Positions 34,398-48,000 of a stretch of DNA of 64,000 nt are shown in pieces; the stretch's first letter is position 1, and every line of letters starts with the position of its first letter. The notes below the pieces were generated by a model. That model did no database searches and was not told the DNA's origin. It saw only the letters and a list, made by a program, of their open reading frames with translations. The position numbers and the translations under genes are program-made. Source of the stretch: Asterias amurensis (Eukaryota > Echinodermata > Asteroidea > Forcipulatida > Asteriidae). Location of the stretch: positions 8,189,761-8,253,760 of the forward strand of contig NC_092656.1 of assembly GCF_032118995.1 (NCBI RefSeq). Direction: 5' to 3'.

Positions 34398-37300
34398 CTA
34401 GAGGGCGCCAGACAGGGTCTCAATCATTTTTTCCATGTCGGCTGTTGGGACTTTTTTGCATGCCGCTGCAGCCTGGGTGGAGAAACCAAATACAAGATGC
34501 AAATTATTCACTCACAATTCAACATCATAGAAAAAAACTTTTGATTGTTTGTTTCTTTACTTAACTAAAACTACGTTACTACGTAACTACGTTACTTCAG
34601 AGGGAGCCGCTTCTCACAATGTTTTATACCACCAACAGCTCCCCATTACTCATTACCAAGTGATGTTTTATGCTAATAATTATTTTGAGTAATTACCAAT
34701 AGTGTCCATTGCCTTAGATGAAAATTTTTATTGGGGATAAGACTATTTTTATTCTGGTTTTACCCATATAGCACTGTATACTCAGTTCTTTCCCGAGTTC
34801 TGTAAAAAAAATCACAGGCATATTACTCGGGTGGGATTCGAACTCACGACCCTTGCAATCCTAGAGCAGTGGCTTACCAACTAAACCACCGCACCTAAAA
34901 TCCACATACCTTATCAAATGGTTTCAGTCCCTCGTTGATCTTTTGCTTAGTGTCCAGCAGGTGTTGCTTACGGGGGACCAGTGCTTGGTATAACCTCTTA
35001 TTCTCCTGCTGCACCTGTTCAAGCAGGTGCTCTAATCTCTCCTTCTCTCGTAGTTTGGGCTGGATGAGGTGGCTTCGGACATCCTCAACGGGGTCACCTG
35101 AGGGTCTCCTGTAAATAACAATAATAATAATGATATGATAAAATGAATAAAGAACAGTATTTATGTTGCGCCTCCATGCCCCCTGGTCATTGCCTTGGTG
35201 CCCTTGAGATGCTCCTATAGTAATTTATAATTTCCTCATAGGGTGCCCTTTATAAAGGAGAAGGTGCCTTCTTAGTGCCCTTGCCCTTTCAAAAATATAC
35301 ATACAGTCCTGATACACCGGGTCACTACATGGATGCAGACAATGCAAATTTATAATGGGGTCAACCCAGGGAAGCTAATTGACTGCACCCAATAATAAAA
35401 GAACTGATTTGAACAAGTATGCCTGTTCCTTGTTGTTTATTCAAAAATTATTCAAAAAAAACGCCACACACTGGGGTCGACCCAGGGAAGCTAAATGACT
35501 GCACCCAATAATAAAAGAACTGATTTGAACAAGTATGCCTGTTCCTTGTTGTTTGTTCAAAAAAATCATAAAAGGAACGGGCAAAGAGTTGAACCTGCTG
35601 AGTTTCAATTCTAGTAAGCATCGTGGGGACACCATGGAAATTAAATCCCTCATTTAAGAGTGGTGAGTCTTTGATCAGAACTTAATTGGCTAATGGTTTA
35701 ATAAATAAACAAATGCTGCATAGATCTCCAAATTAGTTATTCCTGTCTTACCAGGCTGGCTGCGAGAGCTGTGTGGGGGCCTCATGAATGTGTTGATCTA
35801 ACTCATTAAATAACCTGACAAGACCCTCTTCTTCTATCATCAGCTCAAGTTCTTTCTGTAAAGCAAAGATTAGGAATAGTTTTAACTTAAATACAAACAG
35901 AAATTGGAGACATCATAGAACAGAGTAAGCAGTGACAAAATTGGGCATTTTCTTATTTATTTAGAGGTGAACTTGAGGGGAAATAAATAACTGGGTAGGC
36001 TATAATATTTTAACTGATGTACTGAACCATACATTTAAATTATTTAATGCGAAGCTGATAGAAATTAAGTCCAATATCCTTAAAACAAATCTTTATTATC
36101 ACCTAGAAAGTGGCAATCTGATGTAAAGTGTTCAATCATTTCTATTGACTAGTAAATATCCCTTACTACACCAGGCAGTTTGGATGGATGGGGTGTGGCC
36201 CAAATTCACCATTTCCTCTTGCTTTACACTACACCTCATCAAATTATAGAGCTCTCCATGTTTGGACTCAACAATCTGATCTAATAGACCTTATGCATTG
36301 TCGTCATCTAGCGGCCATCTTAGTGGAAAAACGGTGACGAAACAATCAAAACGCACAGATTCGTACGCGCGACGCACAGGATTGACCAATGAACAACCTC
36401 CTTTTGACCTCTATGTGAGGGCGCCCTACTGAAATGACGTCATGTGCATTTAAGGTCTATACTTGATTGCCTGATCCAGTGCAGTGATGTAAGAAACTTG
36501 GGCATCAGAGCCCAGTCCTTCTGAATCTTTCACTTTGCTAGTTGCATTATTGGAGGAATTGGGACTAGGTAGCTGTGAGGTTAGCTGTGTGTGTAACTAA
36601 CTGTTTGTAACTAATTGTAAGGCCAAGGTTAATAATATTTATATAATTTATAGAATACTTTAAATAAAATTTACATATGGTGATAAAAACCTAGCCTAGT
36701 CTACGACCTTCTAAGTTCTAGTCTGAATCATAACCCTCCATCCTCATGATCCTCCTCGCATCATTCATACATGTACCTTCCACGTGGGCTTTTAAAGGCA
36801 TTTTTCCAAAGTTTTTCATTTTTGGATTACGATAATCGTAACTAGGCCAAAGGATCTTTTTGCTTTTTGATAGTAAGTTGATGATAGTTCATATAAATAA
36901 GAAAGTTTCATACCTGCAAATGATTGATGAAATTCATTACAAATCATTGCCTTGCCCTTCAGCCCTTGTGACATGATTGTGGACATGATTTTTTTGTAAC
37001 AAAGAGAAAATAGAATGAGAAAGATTATATTAAAACTTTCCGTATCCTGTCATTACTTTGGATAACTTTCCGTACGGCGCCACCATTTTTTCACTCATTT
37101 TTTACAAAAAGGGATATCTCATTGAGGTAAATTATAATATATTTCATATTTTATTATTTCATATCGAATGAAAAAGTGGTGGTGCCATACGGAAACTTTT
37201 GCCATTACTTTTAAAAGTGGTGGCACTGGCAGGATACGGAGAGTGGTTCCAAAACAAATCCACAGACCTGAACAGAAGATTCAAGATTTTCCAAGAACTG

Positions 37301-38295
37301 TTCCCTGATGCTTCTTAAAGCTGCTGGTCTTTTCTCATGGGCAAATGAGTAGCTACGTGCGAAGGTGCTATACCTGTAATGTAGGGAAGAGACCATTTTG
37401 AGTGAGTGGATAAACATCAATAACCTCAATTATTACAGCACTGCAGTCATGGCAGTGCATGCCCACTGTACGCTGTCCTGACTGTCTGACTGATCAACGG
37501 CACAAGAAAGTGTTTTGTGTTTGTTTCTTTTTGTAAACTGATTTGTTATGCCACTACATTTTACTTGCTCTCTCCACGTAGTAGTATTAGTTTTGCTTCA
37601 TTGCTTTCATAAGGGGGTGGGGGGGGGGGGTCCATACTCGACAAGCTTTCCTTTTCAATGGCCCCCTTCATCCAACTCCATCACCTTACTGTTTTTACGG
37701 CTAAGCTCCGTTTTGGTTTTTGTTTTATTGGATAACTTTCCGCATGGCGCCACCACTTTTTCACTCATTTTTACAAAAAGGGATATATCAATCAGGTAAA
37801 TTAGATACTATATTATTTTATTTCGAATGAAAAAGTGGTGGCGCCATACGGAAACTTTTCCGTTTTATTTTCCGTAATTTATATTTTGCCTTTGCTTGTA
37901 AATGTTGTATTATTATAGCATTACTTTCATTTGCTTGTATAACATAATTCTTTATTCACTCCTAAAAAAATTGTTTTGTTTATTAAATGTTTGGATTTGG
38001 AAATAAATTGAATTGAATAGTGTCGGAAATACAGGAACAACGACTCCGTTTTATGAATAAAACTTGAACCTTCAATGAACTGAACGGTGAAAACTCTGCT
38101 CGAGTTTTACCTTCCGGCTTCTAGGCACTTTTTCACTGTTTTTTGAAGAGCGTCCCGCAACCTTATCATATGAGAACCTTCGTCACATTGTCGTGTTTCT
38201 TCTAAACGTGAATATGCAAGTGAACTTTCATTTGAGGCCGAGCCGGGCCCAGCGGACGACTTGTCCATTGATGTTTCGTTTGGAGCAGCGGCCAT
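34398..38295 (-). CDS. PMF1: PMF1/NNF1, MIS12 kinetochore complex subunit
   Basis: PMF1 (yeast Nnf1) is one of four subunits of the MIS12 complex, which links the inner centromere to NDC80 and microtubules in the nucleus during division. Five coding exons on the - strand: 38111-38295, 37268-37373, 35752-35855, 34910-35108 and 34398-34472, 669 nt in all, or 222 residues (human PMF1 has 205). The Nnf1 domain starts near residue 45 (RLRDALQKTVKKCLEAGRY, compare human KLVAAGSY) and runs to LVRLFNELDQHIHEAP. It is followed by the diagnostic PAWRPSGDPVEDVRSHL (human PAWRPSGIPEKDLHSVM), then a coiled coil rich in Glu, Lys and Gln. The first 40 residues are Ser/Asn/Ala-rich and poorly conserved. The start MAAAPNETS is the only Met in frame upstream of the domain. 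Introns 1-3 hold several inverted-repeat elements. The last exon is short, and its C-terminus (KMIETLSGAL) does not obviously match vertebrates. Confidence 0.9.
34569..34714 (-). mobile_element. MITE-M fragment, PMF1 intron 4
   Basis: One half of the element: acttcagagggagccgcttc to accaatagtgtccattgcct. Confidence 0.8.
34741..34897 (-). mobile_element. tRNA-derived SINE, PMF1 intron 4
   Basis: On the - strand: tgcggtggtttagttggtaa (box A), GAGTTCGAATCCC (box B), then gagtatacagtgct and atgggtaaaac. Same family as 16245-16412. Confidence 0.8.
35357..35560 (+). repeat. Tandem duplication, unit 116 bases, PMF1 intron 3
   Basis: Unit begins ggggtcaacccagggaagct at 35357 and ggggtcgacccagggaagct at 35473. 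Both run through gactgcacccaataataaaa to ccttgttgttt. The start matches one end of foldback family F4. Confidence 0.85.
36288..36463. mobile_element. Foldback MITE, family F6, PMF1 intron 2
   Basis: Inverted ends agaccttatgcattgtcgtc and gacgtcatgtgcatttaagg; GC-rich interior (cgcgcgacgcac). Confidence 0.7.
37060..37859. mobile_element. Two copies of a foldback MITE, family F7, around PMF1 exon 2
   Basis: Copies at 37060-37204 and 37727-37859. Ends ggataactttccgtacggcg and gccatacggaaactttt; interior caaaaagggatat. One copy lies on each side of exon 37268-37373, in the same orientation. Confidence 0.85.
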
Positions 38296-38635
38296 TATAT
38301 TTTTGAGAATCGCGGTAATTTGCTTTCGGTTATTGAGGGCGCTATATCGAAATGAACAGCATACCGTATTTTATTTTTTTGCCTCATCCAGCTAGGAACT
38401 TCCAAAAATGAACAGGTGTGTGATGGGGTCCGATAGTTTTGAAGCAAACAAGTTAGGCGAAAGAAAGGAAACAGATTATAAATAAATTATAGGAAAACAT
38501 TATCCCTCATTGGACCATGAAGGACGGAGGAAAATACCGAAAGAACCCGCGAAACCTAGTTGAGTCAGCATGCACACGCGCCGGGGGGTTTTCTCGTTTA
38601 GTATCTTGATCCGTAGCTGAGGGTCTTGGCGGGAG

Positions 38636-38929
38636 CAAAAGCCGTTGTAGCACAACACATTTTTGAGAAACGCCGGCTCCCTTTGAAGTAGGCCTAAAAT
38701 AGCTTTTGAGAAAGAGTAATTTTCCACTAAAATTTGAATTTAATTAATAAGAGACCCCATCTGAGGTCTCGAATTCACTGAAAGCACACAACTTGAGCAA
38801 CACGCGGGTGTTCAATATTGTTTTTGTGCCATTATTCTCTCGCAACTCGAAATGTGTACAGGTCTTTTATTTTATGCAGAAGAGATACACCAAAGTGAGA
38901 AGCTGTCCCTTTGATATCCAGTGCCTTTA
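38636..38929 (+). mobile_element. MITE-M, older partial copy
   Basis: Diverged (cgccggctccctttgaagta, ctgaggtctcgaattca) and directly abutting the younger copy at 38931. Confidence 0.7.
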
Positions 38930-38930
38930 A

Positions 38931-39304
38931 AGGCAGTGGACACTATTGGTAATTACTCAAAATATTTATTAACATAAAACCTTACTTGGTAACGAGTGAT
39001 GGGGAGAGGTTGGTATAAAACATTGTGAGAAACGGCTCCCTCTGAAGTGCCATAGTTTTCGAGAAAGAAGTAATTTTCCATGAATTTGATTTCGAGACCT
39101 CAGAACTTGAGGTCTCGAAATCAACCATCTAAACGCACACAACTTCGTGTGACAAAGGGTGTTTTTTCTTTCATTATTATCTCGCAAGTTCGGTGACCGA
39201 TTGAGCTCAAATTTTCACAGGTTTGTTATTTTATGCATATGTTGAGATACACAAACTGTGAAGGCTAGTCTTTGACAATTACCAATGGTGTCCACTGCCT
39301 TTAA
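38931..39304 (+). mobile_element. MITE-M, full-length copy
   Basis: aggcagtggacactattggt to accaatggtgtccactgcct, flanked by TTAA on both sides. Confidence 0.92.
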
Positions 39305-42300
39305 GGAAAACTGTGGAAAACTTTGGCGAACAGAGGCCCACTTGTGGGTGTTTCGATTAACTCAGTTTTCACTGAACTCGTCAGTCTCATAGAAAGCCTG
39401 ATTGAATAATAGGATCAGTCAACAGAGAATCCTAGAAAGAAGAACAAACTCCTCTGTGTATTACGGGGATGAATGCTTGTTCTAAAATTGGACGTTAGAC
39501 AAGCGTTTTGTATTTTGATGAAATAATTGAACAAAATCCGAGGTGATAAAAAAGAGAGAACAGATGAAATGGAACTGCTCTTCTGGCTAAACAAATTGCT
39601 CTCTCCATCTTGCTGGCTCGGGTGGTGCGTCTTACGTTTGCAACGTGGTATCTGACTGCGTGGAGCCGGCCGCGCACAGTGTCGTTCTGAATCAGCCGTA
39701 TGGCCCCCCTCTTTCCTTGCAGGCAAATTTCATCATCCACTTTTGTTACTTCTTCTCACCAACTCAAGAGCGAAGCCCGGTTCTTATGAATCAAAGTGTA
39801 TTACTGGGCCTTCTGCGAAGCAATCTCGATGTTTCGTGGCGCAATAACTCAGAGCGCAAACATTTTTTACGAAAGACAGCTCGCTTTATTTTTTCAATTT
39901 GAGTTGAAGTATAGGCCTAGGCCTAAGCCTCTCGAAGGGGCAGCAGACTCGATGACCAATTCACCAAAATAGATGCGGCAGCACTCTTCACGTCATCTTG
40001 TAGTAGCCTAGAACGGCACTATTTTCGAAATTCGTGCAGTAAACAAGGGCGGATAGCACGCCTTTTCGTGCATGGAGGTGCTACGAAATGTAAATTGCAC
40101 AGTAAGTACAAAATCGGCCGCTAACAAGTTTTATGAAATTGGGCCCTCATAAATAATGGGTTCACAGCACTGCCAGTTGAACAACACAAACAACACAACA
40201 CAACCACAACACATGTCACAATGTAAACTGGTTTATGAATGCGCACCTACCCCGCATTTCATTGTCCCGTCACACACACCCGCCCGGGGGAGCGGGGCAT
40301 CACTATAGTAACGCCAATTTGGGGGTACACGCAGTAACACACGGGACCTTGAATCGAGCATGAAGCTACTACACCTTGCACGTAATAACACACGAGACTC
40401 AACTTGCCTTGCATCGGACAAAACATTCACCCAAAATATGGGTAGCTATAGACTGGGTTTTGGATATATTTAACGTCTTTAAAACATAACATTATTCAGA
40501 AAAAAAAACAAGACTGTTCGTCAAGGAGGTAAGTGTTAAGTGTGATCGTGAATTTTGTTTCGTTGTTGAATAATCACATCAGGCCTACGCCTTTTCTATC
40601 CTTGTGGATATGATAAAGGAGTTGTGGGTCCATCCGATCGTGTATCGCCTCCCTACTGCATTTTATAATCGAGTGATCTGAGTCTGAGATGAGTCTTAAA
40701 ATGCCGGCACAAGGCCGTCGAAATCGAATTTATAACCCACCCAATATAAATCGACATGTCGTACGGGTTAAAGTTTTTAAGATCGAGTAGTAGGACTAGT
40801 TTCCTCCACGCACCTGTTATTGAGAATTCGTAAATTTTTCAACGGAGTATTTCGCATTTTCCTCCACACTTCCACCGTGACAGATAAAATCCGAATCTCT
40901 ATTGTATATACAGCAGACAATGTTCCAAGATAACGTAGAATTCGCCCCCTAAACATTAACGTGTCTTCAACAAGGGTCAACTGAGGCCTATTACTTCTTT
41001 AAAAAACAATGTATAGCCCCAATACTTTGTAAATTTTCTATATAACATTAGTTGTCAAGTTCCACACGGTATACTTCGCGTTCCCACAGATATCCGCATT
41101 TTTAAAACAGCAGATGTCCCAACAGAACTCTGTCCCAAAATAAATTGAGCACTCGGTCCCCTAATAATAGGCCTATTATAACATTACTTTTCTTCAAGCA
41201 CCGAAGTCCAAATTACAGTCAAACTAGTAATCACATATAGGCCTTCTTTCCCCCATTTTCCCCCCATAGCTAGTAGTGATTGGAACGACGATTAAGTCAA
41301 GGGAAGTGTCAGGGTGTTCTTTATTAAAGAATATTATTTTAGTACCCCAGGCTAAAAACTCACCAATGTGTACGTAAATTAAATTATTAAGTTTCTTCTC
41401 ATTACACATGCAACACACTAAAATAGCCAGCTCATTTCAAACTACAAGAAATTGAGACGTCCGTGATGAACCAACACAAACAAAATACTTCAAATAAAAT
41501 AAAAATTCACGAGAGAAATTCCAAGTAAAGAAAGGAGAGTCTCAAAACACCTGCTAGTGTCGACGAGATTGAACGTCTGTATAATAAAATATACAGTCAA
41601 TCATTCCATGGTCAATACAGGTGGTTTTTACTTTAGGTGATGAAAAAGAACACATCCTCATTCATTTTGCCGAACTTAAACATAAACGTTTGTCTTTTTT
41701 ACAAATTATTTATGATTATCATCTATATGTGGACAAAATTCACCTGCTGATGACAAATGACTGTGGCATTTTTATAAAAGTTTACCGTTTTGCGGGAAGT
41801 GAGATGGGAAGTTCATTAATTTACCGTCCTGTTGTTTTATAAATGGATTCCCAATTGGGAGAGAAAAAAGTACATCAGGGGAAACATTTTGAGAAAGTAT
41901 TTATTTTAAACATTGACTTTCAACAAAATAATGGCTTCGACAAACAATGAGCAACAGTTTGAAAGCTAAATTCTATAGTTTACTTAAAAAAAAAACACCA
42001 AGTAACCATCCTGAGACACTGTTTTGTCTCGAGTTTCATTTTGTAAAGAAACTTTAGAATGCAGTGAAAATGTAGTTTTAAATAGTGTGTGGTAGAACGA
42101 CATTTTGGGTTTTAGTTGAAGCATGGAGCAATTTGTGGGGCATCTTAAGTTCTTCAACTTTTATCGAGTCATTTTTATCAGCAACATTATTTGCGCGGCA
42201 TAGCAACATGTCCATGTAAATGTTATTCATGGCGATCTGAATGTAATCGCGCACACGAGTCGCTGTTTACTTTTCCAAGAGCAGTCTGTGTGCGCAAGCG

Positions 42301-42850
42301 ATAAACCTCGTGTAACCGTTGCACCTCACTCGAGAGGTATGTAAACTAACTGCCCCCCTAAACAAACGGATGAACTGCGCAGAGGATATTGGATTCTTGA
42401 CAACTTGTTTATACTTCAAAAATACCGCCGTTATGTGGCCACCAAAGCTGTTTATTAAAGTTGGAAATCGCTCTTCAGCAGTTTGGTCCAAATTGGATGG
42501 TTTATAACGGTGCAAAAAGCAACCGCAAAATCGAATCAACGGGTATAATAAGGCCTACTGGATGATGAATAAATGACAGCAATTGGTTCCGTTCGAGAAA
42601 ACTAGAAAAGACTGGACGAAATATTCATGGTTCTTCAGGGGGGTGGGGGCGGTGAAGGTGTAACCATGGAGGTAGAAATAGTGTGTAACTGGCAGTAATC
42701 ATGGGGCAACAACTTGTAGATGGATAGCTCCAAGAGACTCACTTTTACCATGGTCTATGCTATTTGCGTCTGTATGAACTAAAACATAAGGTAGCCCCGG
42801 TAGAGCATTTACCTGAGCTTGGCCGGTGTAACAGGGGATCCTGTCGTACC

Positions 42851-42865
42851 CCCCCCCCCCCCCAA
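42851..42865 (+). repeat. Poly-C run
   Basis: About 14 C in a row; a homopolymer where length is likely to be miscounted by sequencing. Confidence 0.8.
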
Positions 42866-45092
42866 ACCATTGTATCGATATCTCATCCAGCCTTCGAGAA
42901 AGACTCTGCTAGGGTCGAACTTCAGGCCATCAATTATTTTTTGAAATTTTATTACCGTATGAGGGACACACATGGGACATAGTCCCCTAACACACCTGTG
43001 TTTACTTCACCGGGTGAACGTTTCGATTTTACATGTAAATTATTATTACACACGCAGAATTGTCGATTTCTAAAAGTTGAGGGCAAATATTTCGGAGATA
43101 AAACTGGACGCCGAAAAGCACCTTCAGCAAGGGACAACAATGTACATAGGCCTTCGGACCCTTTATTGTTGCCTGTGTGCACTTTAGCGTGTTGATCAAT
43201 ATTACGGTTCCTTCTTAACGAAGACTTCACCCAACACGTTGTGAACAAATATCTTCTTTTTTTTACCGGAGAATCAGAAGTTATTTGTACCCCTATGTCT
43301 AAACAATGGGCAAATAGCAGAATTTGTATAGGCCTCATTACGAGTATGCGTTGATTACCTACTTTCGGCAATCGCAACCAACCATTCAACCAACTTTGTT
43401 TCCTTCGAATTCACATTTCAGTGATTTTTGTTTCAAAAAAAGGTCACTGTTGAGGATCTTTAGTAAAATGTTGTCCATTATAGACGTTTCTTAGATTTGA
43501 GGGGAAATTTCCTTGCAGACAGTTTTTAGACAAACATATTTCTCTTGACAACAGGTTCCGATAACAACTTCTTTAAAATAATCCTCAGATTACCCTTCCC
43601 GACATACGAATCATGCGTCACCGTTAATGAGACTTTAACTATCATGTTAAAGACTGTGGACGAAAAACATACTCTCTCCCTCTCCCTTTCCATTGGTTTG
43701 TAATTTGTATACGGTGAACTTGGACTTGTTTGTGGCAACTGTTGCGTCATGGACCCAATTGGCGTCCCGAGCTACATGTACCGGTATTCCGCGTCACAAG
43801 CAGCCACTATAGTCCGAAGAATAAACAGAACGATCAGCGTGGTTTGCAAACAGTTATTCATCCCTTGGAAATACAAGACACTTTTTGTTGACTTTACAAC
43901 TGTTGATGTTATTCTGGTGTTTACCAGCAATGAAAGATCGTTGATGTCAAGCGATAGTTGTGCACGTAGGTCTACACATGGCCTATTGTTACCAATGTAT
44001 AGCTTTACATTCATATGACTCATTGTTTAATACAGTTGATACATGTACTCGTCTACCCCCGTTCTACATTTAGTATCGTGGCGACAATAAAATAAAAGCA
44101 ACACCAAATATAACAAACAATAAAAGTTATTCGAGATTCCAACTATGATACAATTGTAACCGCTTTCCGCCTATGCTAATTGCCACTAAAAACACATGAA
44201 ATCCAGGTTCATGCGGTTCAGTAAATTCGCCTTTTCACATTTATCCTATTCGCAAATGGACACACGGACTGTATTGATAGATCGCGACATGCGTTGATGG
44301 TGACAATACCGAGTTCGGTTTTTTATTGCTGTCAAAGTTCAGTCTTGGAATGACAACACAGATTTGAAAAAATTTTGCTAAAGCCTGTTCAACCTGATGT
44401 CTCACGTGTAAAATAAACAAAAACAAAACGAAATCAACAACAAAACCAACGACAACAACAACACACAAACAGACGCTTATAAGTTTGTTTGGGATTTAAT
44501 TACACGTGACCATATTTATTTTCAAATAGTCCGGTTGTTTCGGTTGAAGGCAAACGGGACTATCAGCACGTGCGCTAAGTTCCACTTAAACGGTTAAATC
44601 AAACTGTCAAATGGTATGGTATGGGGATGATAGTAAAAAAGAAAAGAAGATAAGCTCATATTTTTACGGACGACTTATGCATACGAACGACGACATTCGA
44701 AACTACAGGTAAATAAAGGTTCCACCAAAATGCAACCTTTATAAAAAATTTAAAAAACATGAAAGGAAAAAGGGACAAGAACCAAGAAGCAGATGAAAGA
44801 AAGAAGGACAAAATTGTAACCTCTGCCATGAGCAGAGCTTATCAAGAAACAAATCTTCACAAAGTCAGTTATTGGATCCAAACGTCTTTATTACCGGTAC
44901 TTCATTTGATTACCCGGGAAAATATTGACATACAACTTGTTTTCTCAGCAGCATTGTCTCATCACTGTGTAAAAACTTCACGCCAGGCTGGATGTTTTCA
45001 CTCGAGTAAAAAAGCACACAATCTGAACTCTGAAGCCTCTTTCTCTTTCGGAGCCTCTTTCTCTTTCGGAGCCTACATTTAACACTGCCAAG

Positions 45093-48000
45093 ATGTCTTC
45101 CGAATCTATCGTCCTGCCGGCCATCCCTCGCATCCCCGTCCAGCTCCAGGGCAAAGACTTCCTCTGCTCCTCCACCTTCCGCATCGGGAATGACCGTCGC
45201 CTATCCCGCAGTGCCCTGAAGCGCAGCACCTTCACCAAGGACTACGTGGTGCACGACCACTACGGGCGAGCAGCAGCTTCCGACCCACCAGCTCCTGCCG
45301 AGGTTATGCACCGCGATCCCAACCAGGTCAGCCAGAACGCAACCGAATCCAATGTTTCCTTCACTGGTACCACCCTCCCAAAGGTGTCCATGTGCCTCAA
45401 ACTGAACAAGACCAACTTCAAGATGGACGCGGACGACAGAGTGGACTCCTTCCACACCACACATGCCAGCCACTACTACCCGAAGCCGTTGAGTAGAAGT
45501 TTCCCGTTGGATAACGCCATGAAGAGCTATGTTCCTCAAGGAGATAAAGAGAAGGAGAAGATGCCGATGTCTGACTACAGAGATAACTTTCTCGGCCATG
45601 ATACCAATGTCTTCAAGGTGAAAAAGGCGCCATGCATGCATGACGGTAAGTTCTGACAAGATTTCTTCTGGACTTCGTCTAGATTTAATACTTTTATTTT
45701 ATATATTCCAGAAAACATTTGTTTGTTTGTTTGTTTGTTTGTTTGTTTTAATGTTCGGTTACCGATGATCGGTGACCGAATAGACCCAGTAACTGGGGCG
45801 CTGTATTCCTTTTTCAAAATTTCGACATTTTCTTGCTAGTATGACAGAAAATGTCAGAATTTCGGAAAAGGAATACAGCGCCCCAGTTACTGGGTCTAGT
45901 GACCGAAGTACTTTTGACACGTTTGGTAATATTGTCAAAGACCAGTATTCTCACTTAGTGTTTCCCAACATTATGCATGAAATATTAAGTCTGTAACAAA
46001 TTTGACTCAGAACCACCCCAAGTCATTTAGAGATAGTCATTACATGGTGTTACCGCAAACCTTTCCATATCGTATTTCCACCATGCAAAGTTTCAATCAC
46101 ACTTAAGTTTGACTCAATTGGTCATCGAAGTTGCAAGAGAATGGTTTAAACAACTAATAAAAAAGGCTTGTTGCCAAAACCTGTGTACTTTCAGATTCCT
46201 AAAAAAGGCTTCAGGCCTGAAATCTCTTTATATTTGAGTGAGAAATTACAAAAACCAAGTTACTTCAGAGGAACCCGTTTCTCACATTGTTGTATTATAC
46301 CACAACTCTCCCATGGTCGTATACCTCAAAGGTCAATTTGTAAACTGTTCAATTAATCAGTTCAATTGGGGCATATTCTTACAGGAGGCCAGAGTACAAT
46401 CCGAGGTGAGGACAGGACCCACACCCAGTTTGCCACATCAACGGAGGAGCAGTTTCCAGGCAGATATTTACCCTACGTTGCAGTCAAACCAGACGTAAGT
46501 ACAGGGAATTAATGATCAACACAGAACTAAACAGTTATATCCTACATTGTTTAATGCTTTCAGTAAGAAACCACAGCTCTACAAATCACACAATATTCAA
46601 AATGAGTTGTCAGTATCACCGTAAGTGACAACACACTTTGCTTGCAGATAAGATAGGTTGGCAGTTAAAAACAATCATGAAATTGAGTACAGGTTTTTCA
46701 AAACTAAAAAAAAATACAATTTAGTAATAAAGCAGTTTATCATAACCATGCTTTCTGAAATGACATTTAATAATGAAGATGAAGTGCCTTCTTAAAATAC
46801 CTGTGAAAAATACAAGATATAAGTAATGAACCATGACCATCTTTATGCCAAATTAAGTTATGTGCAAAAATGCAAATAACTATTAAATCTTATCATTCAG
46901 ATTACACAATGTTAGCGGCAAAATCAATAAAAAATCACAACTTTTAAATGTTTTAAATTTCTACCCTTCTCCGAAACAGCTCCTTGGTTCTAACATTCCA
47001 AAAGGCGACCAGGAGAAGTTGGTTCACAAAGAGACCACCCAGGTCATGTCATACCCCAAACCAGGCAGCGCCAACTACCGTGTTTACAGAAGAGACAACG
47101 CCCTGACAAGGCTTGGGGACACCAACTACAAAGTGGGACACGCGAAGAAGTATGACAAGTTTGAAACGACAGCCGCACAGTCCTTCCAGTTGGATCAAAT
47201 GCCAGGTATGAAAAAGACAATCCTCTTATTTACTTGTTACTTGAACATAACAAGCCCCCTATCATTGCAAAACCTCCTTTTGAAATGAAAATTATCGCCT
47301 CCCTCATTCTATTCCACACTATTCCAGACCACAAAACTTAAGTATGGACTGTAGGCCTACAGTTAAATGCTTATTTAAATTGTTTTTAAGGCACTGGACA
47401 CTATTGGTAATTACTCAAAATAATTATTACCATAAAAATTTACATGGTAATGAGTAATGGGGAGAGGTTGATAGTACAAAACATTGTGAGAAACGGCTCC
47501 CTCTGAAGTAACTTAGTTTTCGAAAAAGAAGTAATTTTCCACAAATTTGATTTTGAGACCTCAGAATTAGATTTTGAGGTCTCGAAATCAAACATCTGAA
47601 AGCACACAACTTCCGTGTGACAATGGTGTTTTTTTCTTTAATTATTATCTTGCAACTTCGACGACCAAGTAAGCTCAAATTTTCACAGGTTTGTTATTTT
47701 ATGCATATGTTGAGATACACCAAGTGAGAAGACTGCTCTTTGACAATTACCAATAGTGTCCAGCGTTTTCAACAGAATTGTACTTTCTATTTTTCCTTTT
47801 ACAGAGCCAACACAGATTGTCTCATATGACAGCAATGCCAGTAGTTTTCCTGAGGGGGATCGTAACCCAGAGAGAGTGAAGAATAGAGTGTCTACCACAA
47901 ACTACACCTTCTACCACAAAAAGGTGAGCTTAGTTAAAAACAGCGTGATATTGGTGCCACCTCGTTTATGGCCAAGTGACCACCTAGTGGATTGGAATCA

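Larger units (their letters stand above)
38296..45092. other. 6.8 kb region between divergent PMF1 and TEX45-like genes
   Basis: No supported coding exon. 38636-39304 holds two adjacent MITE-M copies; a short F3 fragment is at 40130-40145. From 39400 to 45000 I see little repeat content and no gene. It must contain both promoters. Two copies of an 18-base word (tctttctctttcggagcc) sit directly upstream of the TEX45-like start, at about 45037-45071. Confidence 0.5.

Noticed and set aside
42952-43389. 145-codon open frame on the - strand
   Set aside because: Composition is random-like, no family is recognised, and a competing frame is open on the other strand.
44759-45082. 107-codon frame just upstream of the TEX45-like start
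   Set aside because: Ends in a duplicated simple word (SFGASFSFGA) and is out of frame with the gene; more likely 5' UTR or promoter.
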